In this document: positions 13,348 through 20,423 of the stretch, piece after piece | Layout: every line of letters starts with the position of its first letter | Position numbering within the stretch: the stretch's first letter is position 1 | Virus record (IMG/VR): IMGVR_UViG_3300049595_001759 | Span: 1 to 39,920 of that record | Direction: 5' to 3' (one strand) | Origin: a virus | DNA: 39,920 nt | Translations under genes and position numbers: made by a program | The notes under the pieces: model-generated | The model's database searches: none | Told to the model about the DNA's origin: nothing | The model's input: the letters and a program-made list of their open reading frames with translations, nothing else

Positions 13348-13377
13348 TGAAGCCCCGAAAAGGGGGTGGGGCTTCAC
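13348..13377. other. Hairpin with 10-bp GC-rich stem
   Basis: GTGAAGCCCC and GGGGCTTCAC pair perfectly around an 11-base loop, between the VWA gene and the gene at 12898-13311. There is no T run, so it may be a leader element or an RNA processing or stability structure rather than a classic terminator. Confidence 0.55.
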
Positions 13378-13386
13378 CTACATAGG

Positions 13387-13442
13387 CTCTCGGTTCGGTT
13401 CTTGGTGGGAAATGCGTTGGAAGGACGCACCCGAACCGAGAG
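13387..13442. other. Inverted repeat with 12-bp stem
   Basis: CTCTCGGTTCGG (13387-13398) and CCGAACCGAGAG (13431-13442) are perfect arms around a 32-base loop that holds its own TGCGT/ACGCA hairpin. On the plus strand a TTCTTTTT run follows. Located 22 bases past the end of the VWA gene; terminator, or a leader akin to the 77-base elements. Confidence 0.6.
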
Positions 13443-13463
13443 TTCTTTTTGAGCAAGAACGAC

Positions 13464-15242
13464 TTACGCCACTCGTTGCCCAATTCTCGTCATTACTTTT
13501 TCTGCTGAACGACCAATAATTTCAGAGGCTTCCGCAGGTCGGCTTATGTCCAAAACAACTTCGGCATAATCTCCACCAATCGCTTTCGCACTTCTGCCAT
13601 TATCAAAAGGTAGCCATAAAATTGCGACACCTGCCTCTTTACATTTGGCAACAATCTCTTTGGCATTTCTTGTTTCATCTGAAGTGTATTCTCCGTCCGA
13701 AACAATTACCAACAACTTTGCGCCATTTCCGTGAAGTAAGTTAAGTGCGCCTTCCAATGCTGAGAACGCTTTACTAAACTTCTCAGTTCCGTCCGAAGCA
13801 GAATAAACATTTACTTCAGAAAGTTTTTGTCCAACCTTTAGAGTTGGGAACACATCATTTCCGTAATAGACCATAGCGCAGTTTCCTTGAATACGATTTA
13901 CTGCGTTAGCCATTACCCACGCAGTTGTAGCCATAGGGTTCATAGCACTTCCCATTGAACCTGAAATGTCGACCATAATTCCAACATTGAGTGTTGGGTC
14001 GTCTGTGTGTTTGCGAACAGTTCTACGGAAAGGCTCTACTCGCTGATTTACTCCACGAGATTTCAAGGCTGCATTTTGGACGATTGCTCTAGTGCGAAGG
14101 CGTCCGGGTGGAAGCACGCTTGCGATTTGTAGTTCATCTCGCTCACGATACTTTGCTTTCTCTAACCATTGTCCAATACGAACAGAGGCAGATAGTTCTT
14201 CACTTGTTGGTTGGCGTTGTTCAATCAACTTGCTATTGGTTTTTGATTGCCCCGGCCCTGAAGATTTAGAGAACACTTGATTAGCAATTTCACGATTTTC
14301 GTTTTGCTCTTGTGCGTCAGAGGCTTTTGCCTTGACTTCCTCTCTCATGTCCTCACCCTGCTCTTGGTCGCCCAAGTCGGAGAAGTTGTTTGCCATTACT
14401 TCATCTGAAGCCTCAGACAACGCTTCCATGATTGCTTCCATGATTTCAGAAGGAATACCTTTGTTACCTTCAGGCTTTTGTTCATCTCCACGCTCTTTAG
14501 CAGTTTCACGAACAATTCGTGCCCACTCTTTTGCTAGTGGATAAAGTTCTGTGGCGTCTTTGTGGTTGTCGTGCATTTGTGCTGAACGAGCGATTGTTCG
14601 TAGTTGCTCAACAACATCTACACCAAGTTGGTCTGTAATCATTTCTGTAATCGCAAAGACTTCGTGTTCATCTAAGATACCTGCGTCAATGCGAGCAAAG
14701 ACAAGACCAACTAAATTAGTTAGCGATTGTGTTTGTGTTTCGTTTTCCATACCTTCTTTTGTATCGCCAATAACAATTTCCATAGCGCAAGCACGAAGGA
14801 AAGGACGAGCGATAGATAGAGACTTGACACCTTGATACTCAATGCGACTTTCCTCTAAAAGAATAAGTGCGTTGTATTCGTCCTTCTCTAATTCCTCATA
14901 CGCCTTAGGCATAGACCATTGTGAGAAGCGAGCGTGGAAGGCTTCGTGCATAATCGCACCTGTCGCCTTAGGAAACTCGTATTGTGTTTTGCGAAGTGTT
15001 ATGTCGCCAATTTCCTCAGGTGTAATACCTTTAGCAAACGCAACATCAACATTTACTTCAACTTCTGCTTGTGTAGGTGAGTAGCACGCAGGTGCCGGAC
15101 CACCAGCACCCGGACCAACATACGCAACTAAATCATCTCGTAGAGACCACTTGTTAGCCATGTAGCCAATGTCTCTACCAACTTTGAGCCACTCAACAGG
15201 AGTAGCCTGTGCTTTGGTTTCACCCATTTTTAGATGAGCCAT
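13464..15242 (-). CDS. VWA-domain protein with HExxH metallopeptidase-like region, CobT-like
   Basis: A 592-residue protein. An N-terminal region has HEAFH (about 99-103) followed by LLEESRIEYQG (about 128), the zinc-metallopeptidase-like pattern found in DUF2201-type VWA proteins. An acidic linker covers about 270-340. The C-terminal von Willebrand A domain has a MIDAS motif, DISGSMGS (about 425), and later a DGEYTSDE loop. It is next to a MoxR-type AAA+ ATPase; such AAA+/VWA pairs act as metal-dependent chaperones, and CobS/CobT is one member. No CobN is present, so cobaltochelatase activity is not supported. Its promoter and leader hairpin are at 15260-15313. Confidence 0.75.
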   Translation of the reverse strand: MAHLKMGETKAQATPVEWLKVGRDIGYMANKWSLRDDLVAYVGPGAGGPAPACYSPTQAEVEVNVDVAFAKGITPEEIGDITLRKTQYEFPKATGAIMHEAFHARFSQWSMPKAYEELEKDEYNALILLEESRIEYQGVKSLSIARPFLRACAMEIVIGDTKEGMENETQTQSLTNLVGLVFARIDAGILDEHEVFAITEMITDQLGVDVVEQLRTIARSAQMHDNHKDATELYPLAKEWARIVRETAKERGDEQKPEGNKGIPSEIMEAIMEALSEASDEVMANNFSDLGDQEQGEDMREEVKAKASDAQEQNENREIANQVFSKSSGPGQSKTNSKLIEQRQPTSEELSASVRIGQWLEKAKYRERDELQIASVLPPGRLRTRAIVQNAALKSRGVNQRVEPFRRTVRKHTDDPTLNVGIMVDISGSMGSAMNPMATTAWVMANAVNRIQGNCAMVYYGNDVFPTLKVGQKLSEVNVYSASDGTEKFSKAFSALEGALNLLHGNGAKLLVIVSDGEYTSDETRNAKEIVAKCKEAGVAILWLPFDNGRSAKAIGGDYAEVVLDISRPAEASEIIGRSAEKVMTRIGQRVA

Positions 15243-15259
15243 TTTATTTCCCCTTTTCT

Positions 15260-15278
15260 GTCAGGCTTCCGACCTAAC
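15260..15278 (-). promoter_or_regulatory. 5'-terminal leader hairpin (TCGGA loop, copy 2)
   Basis: GTTAGG and CCTGAC (with one G-U pair) flank TCGGAAG on the minus strand. The promoter at 15285-15313 predicts the transcript to start at about 15278, the first base of the stem. Confidence 0.6.
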
Positions 15279-15284
15279 AATTAG

Positions 15285-15313
15285 ATACTACACTTTTTGC
15301 TTTTCCTTGTCAA
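15285..15313 (-). promoter_or_regulatory. Promoter of the VWA gene
   Basis: Minus-strand TTGACA (15308-15313), 17 bp spacer, TAGTAT (15285-15290). Confidence 0.75.
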
Positions 15314-15323
15314 ATCTAAAGGT

Positions 15324-15380
15324 GGGGTGTTGGGGAGAGCGAAGGACACCCAATGAACCACGCTCAATCCCCAACTCCCC
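15324..15380. other. Long GC-rich hairpin between ATPase and VWA genes
   Basis: GGGG, TTGGGGA and GAGCG pair with CGCTC, TCCCCAA and CCCC in order, interrupted by small mismatches. It lies between the terminator-like hairpin at the end of the ATPase gene and the VWA promoter. It is probably a second transcription barrier or RNA-stability structure. Confidence 0.55.
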
Positions 15381-15385
15381 GAACC

Positions 15386-15415
15386 AAAACCTAAGGACAG
15401 GGATACTTAGATTTT
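15386..15415 (-). terminator. Terminator overlapping the end of the ATPase gene
   Basis: AAAACCTAAG pairs with CTTAGATTTT (one mismatch), overlapping the stop codon at 15407; the minus-strand 3' side has a TTTT run. Confidence 0.6.
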
Positions 15416-16462
15416 GGCTGGTTTCATCTCTTCCCCGAAGGCACGAGACAAAACATCTGCGACAACTGCCCTATCGTTTTCAGGGGCAGAAGCAATCAGG
15501 TTGGAAAGCGCAAACGAAGTTCCGAAAGTTATTGCTATGTCTCTAAACGCAAGAAGTTCTCGCATTTGTGGAGACCAAGAAACACCTTCTCTAGCAAGTT
15601 GTTTGCGATAAAGATTTTGAGCAGAAGTTACCAAAAGTGTTGGCACACCTAACTTACGAGCAAGTGCCCAATCAGTTGTCATTTCTGCCTGAACAGTAAA
15701 GCGAGATACTAACGCTTCACTTAGACGAACTCCGGGAGCATTTGGATTTGTCGCTGCAACTACGAAGAAGTTTTCGTGTGCCTTGACAACACCTCTCTCA
15801 GGGTTTGTAGTGATAACAATTTCTCGGCGTCCGTCCATAGCACCATAAACAAGTGCGAGAACCTTTGGGTCAATCAGACCAATTTCGTCAATGAAATAAA
15901 CCCAACCATTTTCCATAGCCCGAATTAGTCCGCCGTCAATCCACTCAAAGTTTCCACTTGGAGTTTGGACATAAGAACCAATTAGGTCAGAGGCTTCAAT
16001 GTCGCCATTACCCATAAGAGTAATAACTTCATTTCCATAAGACGCTTCAACTAGCGCAGTTTTTCCGCACCCCGGCGCACCATAAAGAAGTGGGAACATT
16101 GGAGAACCAACACCTGTAAGAACAGATTGAGTTGTTGCTTCTCGTGCTTTGCGTAGGGCTTCCACATCTTTGTGTTCTCCCCACATACGAGCGTGGTAGG
16201 CAGAACCATTTGGACGCAGGTAAGTTTCCGCACCAATAAGTCCTTCAACATTTGGAAGTTCCATTTTCAGTTTGGAGTTTCTTGGCGCACGCTCTGAACC
16301 AATCGCTCTTTCAACATAGCGACCCTGTGGGGCAACGCTTGCGTTGAGTGTAAGTGAAGCATTTTCATTTACTCCCTGTGTGGCAACTTCAATAATCATT
16401 TCCCACAATGTAGGTGTGAGATTTGGACTAAGTGAAGCATAACGCTCTTTCATAGTTTCCAT
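15407..16462 (-). CDS. MoxR/CobS-type AAA+ ATPase
   Basis: A 351-residue protein. Walker A is LLYGAPGCGKTALVE (about 128-142), Walker B is VYFIDEIGLID (about 193-203), a sensor-like VVAATNPNAPGVRLSEALVSR follows (GATNP type with Arg fingers), and the C-terminal helical lid ends the protein. This is the MoxR/dynein-like clade that remodels proteins with a VWA partner, which here is the next gene. AAAAGGGGAAAA precedes the ATG at 16462. Together with the 16480 gene it forms a unit read toward the VWA gene. Confidence 0.85.
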   Translation of the reverse strand: METMKERYASLSPNLTPTLWEMIIEVATQGVNENASLTLNASVAPQGRYVERAIGSERAPRNSKLKMELPNVEGLIGAETYLRPNGSAYHARMWGEHKDVEALRKAREATTQSVLTGVGSPMFPLLYGAPGCGKTALVEASYGNEVITLMGNGDIEASDLIGSYVQTPSGNFEWIDGGLIRAMENGWVYFIDEIGLIDPKVLALVYGAMDGRREIVITTNPERGVVKAHENFFVVAATNPNAPGVRLSEALVSRFTVQAEMTTDWALARKLGVPTLLVTSAQNLYRKQLAREGVSWSPQMRELLAFRDIAITFGTSFALSNLIASAPENDRAVVADVLSRAFGEEMKPAKI

Positions 16463-16479
16463 TTTATTTTCCCCTTTTC

Positions 16480-16935
16480 TTACGCTGACAACTCAGGGAA
16501 GCCAAGTGCTTTCCTAGAGATGTGCGCCCTGTAAAGTAATTTATTAGGTGTTTTGCCTTTTGCTAAATCATCTGCGTCGTGGCGAGAAGTCTCTAGCAAG
16601 ATTGGCTTTTTTTCTAGTTCCCAACCTTGATTTATTACTAAGTCAAAGTAGGAAGTTGCGTAGCGCATACGAGTCTCTGTGAAAGTTTCCTTGTCGCTAT
16701 CTGCGACCAATTCACCTTTAGAAACCATTTCGCTGAGGTTATCTCTGAAAGAAGTAATTTTCCATTGTTTCTTTGGCGTAATTTTAGTTACAATTCTACG
16801 AACCATAGTCATAGGAATAAGACTTCCTGAAGTCGTGTAGGCGTCAGGTGTGATAACTATTTGCATAGTCTCACCGGGCTTACGGAACTCGGCATAGATT
16901 GCTATACCTTGAACCTTCTTTTCTTTGTCCAACAT
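16480..16935 (-). CDS. Phage protein of unknown function upstream of the ATPase
   Basis: A 151-residue protein with a mixed alpha/beta appearance (GIAIYAEFRKPGETMQIVIT) and a basic C-terminus (KLLYRAHISRKALGF). AAGGAGAAA precedes the ATG. It lies 17 bases before the ATPase, so it may work with the AAA+/VWA pair; that is inference from position only. Confidence 0.6.
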   Translation of the reverse strand: MLDKEKKVQGIAIYAEFRKPGETMQIVITPDAYTTSGSLIPMTMVRRIVTKITPKKQWKITSFRDNLSEMVSKGELVADSDKETFTETRMRYATSYFDLVINQGWELEKKPILLETSRHDADDLAKGKTPNKLLYRAHISRKALGFPELSA

Positions 16936-16981
16936 TTGTATTTCTCCTTGTCTAGTGTTGGTCTTGCTATTACGAAGTATT

Positions 16982-17029
16982 CCATAGGTGGGGGGCTTTT
17001 GTCAAGTTTGGGTTGCCCCCCACTTATGG
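16982..17029. other. 14 of 15 bp inverted repeat with a TTGACA box in its loop
   Basis: CCATAGGTGGGGGGC (16982-16996) and GCCCCCCACTTATGG (17015-17029) are complementary apart from one G-T. The 18-base loop contains the minus-strand TTGACA (17000-17005) that could drive the gene at 16480-16935; the nearest -10 (AATACT) is 19 bp away, so the promoter is weak. Terminator and promoter functions may be superimposed. Confidence 0.55.
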
Positions 17030-17035
17030 CGTGTC

Positions 17036-17395
17036 TTATACCCTTTCTAGGCAGTAATGCTCAAAGGGTGTGTTTTCTAGTTCTACGCTAGGCGCAGAGG
17101 CTTGGCGTGTGGATACTGATTGAGAGTGCCACTCTACGACTTGAATTGTGTCGTAGTCAGGCATAGCGAAGTTATTGACAGAAAGACCGAATCCTAGATT
17201 GTCTTTCCAACTATCGCCAATGATTTGTGATACGACTATGCGAGTTCCATAATCTGAATCGTTCCAGCGACCTTGTGATTTGTTGAGTGCCTCAGCCAAG
17301 ATTTTTTCTTGTGCTTCGCCACCCCAATGTGAGTAAAGATAGAGGATTGGGTTTTCAGGCTTATCCTGAAATCCAACTACGAATCTGTCTCCCAC
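17036..17395 (-). CDS. Phage protein of unknown function
   Basis: A 119-residue protein with GTG start at 17395 and AAAGGGGAAA ahead. Motifs ILYLYSHWGGEAQEKILAEAL and IVVSQIIGD recall a small phage protein family ('LYTHWGG'), function unknown. Confidence 0.65.
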   Translation of the reverse strand: MGDRFVVGFQDKPENPILYLYSHWGGEAQEKILAEALNKSQGRWNDSDYGTRIVVSQIIGDSWKDNLGFGLSVNNFAMPDYDTIQVVEWHSQSVSTRQASAPSVELENTPFEHYCLERV

Positions 17396-17427
17396 TTGGT
17401 TTCCCCTTTCTAGTAGGTGTAAGAATT

Positions 17428-17456
17428 ACAATACACTAAGCGTATTTGTTTGTCAA
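17428..17456 (-). promoter_or_regulatory. Promoter of the gene at 17036-17395
   Basis: Minus-strand TTGACA (17451-17456), 17 bp spacer, TATTGT (17428-17433). The -35 lies inside the last codons of the upstream gene. Confidence 0.75.
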
Positions 17457-17636
17457 ATCAAGAGCAACCTGCGCCCTGTCTGAGTCTCCTGCTTCGTCAA
17501 TCTGAGTCCAATCGTCCTCAGACCATTTGGTCGTGTCAATGACAACCATGCCTTGCGCTTCGCCATAATTTCCGTCCAGAGCAAAGTAGGTAGTTGAGTT
17601 GTCTGTGGTTGGTTCTATTGAAATAAGTTTTCCCAT
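17436..17636 (-). CDS. Small acidic phage protein
   Basis: A 66-residue acidic protein (MGKLISIEPTTDNSTTYFAL...), beta-rich at the start and helical at the end. Motif B (17636-17647) abuts its ATG. No family recognised. Confidence 0.6.
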   Translation of the reverse strand: MGKLISIEPTTDNSTTYFALDGNYGEAQGMVVIDTTKWSEDDWTQIDEAGDSDRAQVALDLTNKYA

Positions 17637-17645
17637 TTTTACTTT

Positions 17646-17786
17646 TTATCCCTTGACTTCGTAGATGTTGCAGATTTCTTCTACTGACTCATTGAGGGAG
17701 TTGATAAGCAAACTTATTTCTTGTTCGCTCAGGTGGGCAATCATTTCTTCTGTGAGAGTTGATTGCCAAGCCACATCATTACTCAT
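17646..17786 (-). CDS. Small acidic helical protein
   Basis: A 46-residue protein (MSNDVAWQSTLTEEMIAHLS...) that is helical and acidic. Its ATG overlaps the upstream stop as ATGA at 17783-17786. It ends within motif B of the next gene. Confidence 0.55.
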   Translation of the reverse strand: MSNDVAWQSTLTEEMIAHLSEQEISLLINSLNESVEEICNIYEVKG

Positions 17787-18457
17787 TTGACTATCTCCAT
17801 TTCTTTTACTGCTTTTAGAGTTATTGTTTTTCCTTTAGCACCGGGGCAATCGTCATACCACTCGCTTTTATCTTCTTCACGAGAGCAGACACAACTATCT
17901 TCTCTATCTCTATCCACATAATCTTTATGAGAGTCTGGAGAGTCGTATTCATCAACACTCACTTCTTCGCCAGCAAGATACTCAATCTCGCCACCCCACT
18001 CTCCCTCTTCTTCGTAAGAAAGAGTTATTGTCAGTTCAGGGTATTGACTTGATAGTTCTTGAATTGCTGGAGTTGGTGGAGACCACGCAGTATCAAAGCG
18101 ATAGCGTAAATGAGTTGGTTCATCATCTTCTAAAGAAGTTTCTGAATAACCTTCTCCATCAACAACGCCAATGTCCCACTTAGTTCCCCACTTAGTGTTA
18201 TTGAAGTTATACCAGTTGTATTCAGTATCGCCTTGCTTTCCACCATCAGCGTATCCATGAACACCAAAGTATTCTTCTAGTTTGTCCTCAGGTGGCGCAA
18301 CAATGTTCCAAAACGCAATTACAGGATTGGAATAAACTGCTGGGTCTTTTTCCTCGCTGAATTGTTTTGTAAATGGTTTATTGAGTTGAGCCTTTACTTT
18401 TGCTATGTCTTCCTCTGAACCTTCTATGGTCAGATGATTAAATACCCAGTTTGGCAT
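17783..18457 (-). CDS. Api92/YubB-type ferredoxin-fold phage protein
   Basis: A 224-residue acidic protein beginning MPNWVFNHLTIEGSEEDIAK, the hallmark of the Api92-like ferredoxin-fold family (DUF1281/YubB), with NNTKWGTKWDIGVV and FDTAWSPPTPAIQELSSQYP following as expected. The family occurs on plasmids and phages; function unknown. A short Asp/Glu/Cys-rich insertion (about 185-205) is not typical. Promoter at 18486-18513. Confidence 0.75.
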   Translation of the reverse strand: MPNWVFNHLTIEGSEEDIAKVKAQLNKPFTKQFSEEKDPAVYSNPVIAFWNIVAPPEDKLEEYFGVHGYADGGKQGDTEYNWYNFNNTKWGTKWDIGVVDGEGYSETSLEDDEPTHLRYRFDTAWSPPTPAIQELSSQYPELTITLSYEEEGEWGGEIEYLAGEEVSVDEYDSPDSHKDYVDRDREDSCVCSREEDKSEWYDDCPGAKGKTITLKAVKEMEIVK

Positions 18458-18485
18458 TTGTTCCCCTTTCTATGAAGACAACTAC

Positions 18486-18513
18486 ATACTACTCTTTTTT
18501 ATTCCTTTGTCAA
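18486..18513 (-). promoter_or_regulatory. Promoter of the Api92-like gene
   Basis: Minus-strand TTGACA (18508-18513), 16 bp spacer, TAGTAT (18486-18491). Confidence 0.75.
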
Positions 18514-18515
18514 GT

Positions 18516-18761
18516 TTATTTGCGAAACTCAGGTAAAGTAAAATCAGGAAGTCCAAACATAAATCCACCACCATTACCTTCAGGGTCTTGGGATAAAACA
18601 AGTTCTACAATTTCGCCATTAGAAAGTTGTGCCAAGAACTTAGGAAAGCCAGTTCCACCAAACTCGTCCTCATCTGTTCCTACGAAGTTGATAATCTTCG
18701 CCCCGTTGAGTGCTGAGTAGTATCCCTGATTCCAGCGTTGTTCCGTTGTGTCTTTCGTCAT
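18516..18761 (-). CDS. Small phage protein of unknown function
   Basis: An 81-residue protein with a glycine-rich centre and C-terminus (DEDEFGGTGFPKFLAQL, then GNGGGFMFGLPDF). A shortened motif B lies directly before the ATG, and GGAG sits in the overlap with the end of the upstream gene, implying coupling. Confidence 0.6.
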   Translation of the reverse strand: MTKDTTEQRWNQGYYSALNGAKIINFVGTDEDEFGGTGFPKFLAQLSNGEIVELVLSQDPEGNGGGFMFGLPDFTLPEFRK

Positions 18762-18768
18762 TTACTTT

Positions 18769-18918
18769 TTACTCCTGTTCGTTTAGGGCACGCCGTTTTT
18801 GTTCGGCACGACTTTTGTTTCTCTTAGACCGCTTATCCGCAAACACCTGTGCTTTTTGGTTCAGCACGAAGCGACCTCGCAAGCGAAGCAAGCCGTCAAG
18901 TGGGTTTCTCTTTTTCAT
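18769..18918 (-). CDS. Very basic small protein from a leaderless message
   Basis: A 49-residue Lys/Arg-rich protein (MKKRNPLDGLLRLRGRF...), likely nucleic-acid binding. A near-consensus promoter (TTGACA, 17 bp, TATGAT at 18925-18953) puts the transcription start exactly on the ATG at 18918, so I start it there although the frame stays open upward to 18969. Confidence 0.6.
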   Translation of the reverse strand: MKKRNPLDGLLRLRGRFVLNQKAQVFADKRSKRNKSRAEQKRRALNEQE

Positions 18919-18924
18919 ACCCGT

Positions 18925-18953
18925 ATCATAGAGCACGCCGTTCTTTTTGTCAA
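18925..18953 (-). promoter_or_regulatory. Near-consensus promoter giving a leaderless mRNA
   Basis: Minus-strand TTGACA (18948-18953), 17 bp spacer, TATGAT (18925-18930), then six bases to ATG. Confidence 0.8.
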
Positions 18954-18989
18954 GCGTAGGAAGTAGCAACTTATCGGGCGGACATCAAG

Positions 18990-19077
18990 AAGTTGTTTGT
19001 AGTGCAGCAAGCCCGAACGCCGGATCTGAGCAAAAAGTAAAAATGCACGGATCTTCTGGTGCACATCGGAACAACTT
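18990..19077. repeat. Intergenic A-B-A' repeat module with inverted ends
   Basis: Element A (AAGTTGTTTGTAGTGCAGC, 18990-19008), motif B in plus orientation (19032-19043) and an inverted AACAACTT end (19070-19077). GGATCTG and GGATCTTC words lie between. TGCAC/GTGCA next to B forms a hairpin whose minus-strand 3' side is the T-rich face of motif B. Confidence 0.65.
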
Positions 19078-19126
19078 ATTTAGATTGACAGCGGGTTCTG
19101 TTTCACGATGTGGGCTTGCCGTTAAA

Positions 19127-19185
19127 TACAAAAGCGAGCGCTTGCCCGTATCACTGCACGGAACTTAAAGCGCTCGCCGTTTGTA
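19127..19185 (-). terminator. Strong terminator after the gene ending at 19195
   Basis: GCGAGCGCTT pairs with AAGCGCTCGC, extended by TACAAA with TTTGTA, around a 24-base loop with its own CCGT/ACGG pair. On the minus strand a TTTT run follows the stem. It begins 10 bases after the stop codon. Confidence 0.8.
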
Positions 19186-19194
19186 TAGAGAGTA

Positions 19195-19584
19195 TTACAC
19201 AGAAACCCGTTTCTTCCAACCCTCGCCTGAAAACTTTAATCGGAACACTTGCTCAAAGGCTTCGGCAACCAAATCCGTTATGTCCGTGTAGGACTCAGAC
19301 TCCGCATAGAGCGAGCCGACATTAGGGATAGACGGCACATCGGAATCTTCCGTGTAGTCTCCAAGAACTAGAACTCTGTCGCCAGCCCAACGGCTAGAGA
19401 TGTTTGTAGATGGGAAGTCTCCACCGCCTCTGGCTGGACTGGTCATCATTAAAATGTACATGGCATCTGCGAGCGTGCCGTTGAACTCGCCAATGTGTTC
19501 GTATTGCTTTAGACCCAAGCCGAGCCCGTGAGGCACAACAGTTTCTTTCTTGTCTACATTGACAAGGATGTGATATTGACCCAT
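19195..19584 (-). CDS. Conserved-looking actinobacterial/actinophage protein, function unknown
   Basis: A 129-residue protein starting MGQYHILVNVDKKETVVPHG, with LGLGLKQYEH following. I recall this 'MGQYY.IVNLDK.E...PH' start from actinobacterial phage and chromosomal proteins of unknown function. It ends the unit 20019-19195. Confidence 0.65.
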   Translation of the reverse strand: MGQYHILVNVDKKETVVPHGLGLGLKQYEHIGEFNGTLADAMYILMMTSPARGGGDFPSTNISSRWAGDRVLVLGDYTEDSDVPSIPNVGSLYAESESYTDITDLVAEAFEQVFRLKFSGEGWKKRVSV

Positions 19585-19585
19585 C

Positions 19586-19843
19586 TTATTTCTCCTCTGC
19601 TTTTATGTTTATGGTTGAATGTTCAACTACTGATTCTGAAATGTGCTCAGAGATTTGTTGCTCGCCTGAATCAATCCCGCCAGACTCTTCCATCTCTTTC
19701 ACGACTTTAAGCCATGCCTCATCAGTAAGGGTGAGGTCGTCATTGTTATCAAAATCAAATGTATCTTTGAACCAAACTAAAGCAATGACTTCTTCATCAG
19801 GGTCATACTTCTGTAGTTGGTCTACTAACTCTCGTGCCTTCAT
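19586..19843 (-). CDS. Small acidic protein, paralogue of the gene at 11895-12143
   Basis: An 85-residue protein starting MKARELVDQLQKYDPDEEVI, then LTLTDEAWLKVVKEMEESGG; compare MKVKNLIEQLQAYTPDTELI and LTDDQWLDVV in the paralogue. It overlaps the upstream gene as TAATG and is followed by the next gene after one base. Confidence 0.65.
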   Translation of the reverse strand: MKARELVDQLQKYDPDEEVIALVWFKDTFDFDNNDDLTLTDEAWLKVVKEMEESGGIDSGEQQISEHISESVVEHSTINIKAEEK

Positions 19844-20019
19844 TACGCCACCACCAATTCTTGACCCTTGCCAAGTCCAAGCCCTACGCCATAGTCAGCG
19901 AAGCAACCTTCGCATTGGTAAGCCCAAGGTCCTCGTGTTGTCATTGCGTCATACTTTGCGATTTCGTTTTGGCAGATGTCGCATTGGGGAATAACTGCCA
20001 TCTTTACTTTTGTAGACAT
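19843..20019 (-). CDS. Small zinc-ribbon protein heading a three-gene unit
   Basis: A 58-residue protein with CDIC at 13-16 and CEGC at 36-39, a classic two-knuckle zinc ribbon, and a Gly-rich tail. GGAG precedes the ATG at 20019. It is preceded by the second 77-base leader element. Confidence 0.7.
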   Translation of the reverse strand: MSTKVKMAVIPQCDICQNEIAKYDAMTTRGPWAYQCEGCFADYGVGLGLGKGQELVVA

Positions 20020-20042
20020 CCTGTCTCCTTTGTCTTTTAGGT

Positions 20043-20119
20043 GTTCGGAAGGAACTGGGTTTTTGGCCTAGGTCCGCACCCCTCTACATCATCCCGCATC
20101 AGGTTTCTGCCTTCCGAAC
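20043..20119 (-). promoter_or_regulatory. 77-base 5'-terminal leader RNA element (copy 2)
   Basis: GTTCGGAAGG (20043-20052) pairs perfectly with CCTTCCGAAC (20110-20119). The promoter at 20127-20155 predicts transcription start at about 20120, so the RNA starts with the stem. As in copy 1 the element is 77 bases and its 3' flank on the minus strand has CCTAAAAG. The stem differs by a swapped pair (GGAAGG/CCTTCC against GGTAGG/CCTACC). Confidence 0.65.
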
Positions 20120-20126
20120 AAAACTA

Positions 20127-20155
20127 ATTAAAACATAGTAAATCTAGATTGTCAA
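20127..20155 (-). promoter_or_regulatory. Promoter of leader copy 2 and the unit 20019-19195
   Basis: Minus-strand TTGACA (20150-20155), 17 bp spacer, TTTAAT (20127-20132). Confidence 0.7.
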
Positions 20156-20158
20156 GTT

Positions 20159-20344
20159 TTACTTTGGAAGACACTTGGTGATTCGCCACCACTTCCAACA
20201 ATCCATTCCCTTGTACTTCATGTACTTGCTGGTTGCTGGCATCTTCCACTCAGCGGGTGGGGTTGGGTCACTTGCTTGAGCACTTGCTGGAACCACCAAT
20301 GTTGATACTGCTGAAATCAACAGCACCGCTAATACTTTTTTCAT
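20159..20344 (-). CDS. Small secreted protein
   Basis: A 61-residue precursor: Lys2-Lys3, a hydrophobic core (VLAVLLISAVSTLVV) and an Ala-x-Ala site (ASAQA), so cleavage near residue 28 is likely. The mature part is about 30 residues, Trp/Lys/Tyr-rich with two cysteines (WKWWRITKCLPK). It could act on the cell wall or exclude other phages; no family recognised. Start chosen at ATG 20344 because the signal peptide begins there. Confidence 0.65.
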   Translation of the reverse strand: MKKVLAVLLISAVSTLVVPASAQASDPTPPAEWKMPATSKYMKYKGMDCWKWWRITKCLPK

Positions 20345-20394
20345 TTCGTCTCTTTTCTCTATAGGTCTCATCCGTTACTACGGTCCTTACAACA

Positions 20395-20423
20395 ACGCTA
20401 CCCCTACTGTTATTCCTTGTCAA
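20395..20423 (-). promoter_or_regulatory. Promoter of the small secreted protein gene
   Basis: Minus-strand TTGACA (20418-20423), 17 bp spacer, TAGCGT (20395-20400). It overlaps the last codons of the upstream gene. Confidence 0.65.

Noticed and set aside
14092-15084. Plus-strand ORFs opposite the VWA gene
   Set aside because: Serine-rich antisense shadows of a confident minus-strand gene.
13464-16462. Calling the AAA+/VWA pair CobS and CobT of aerobic cobaltochelatase
   Set aside because: No CobN or other corrin-pathway gene is present, the VWA protein has an extra HExxH region, and MoxR/VWA pairs have many roles; only 'CobS/CobT-like' is justified.
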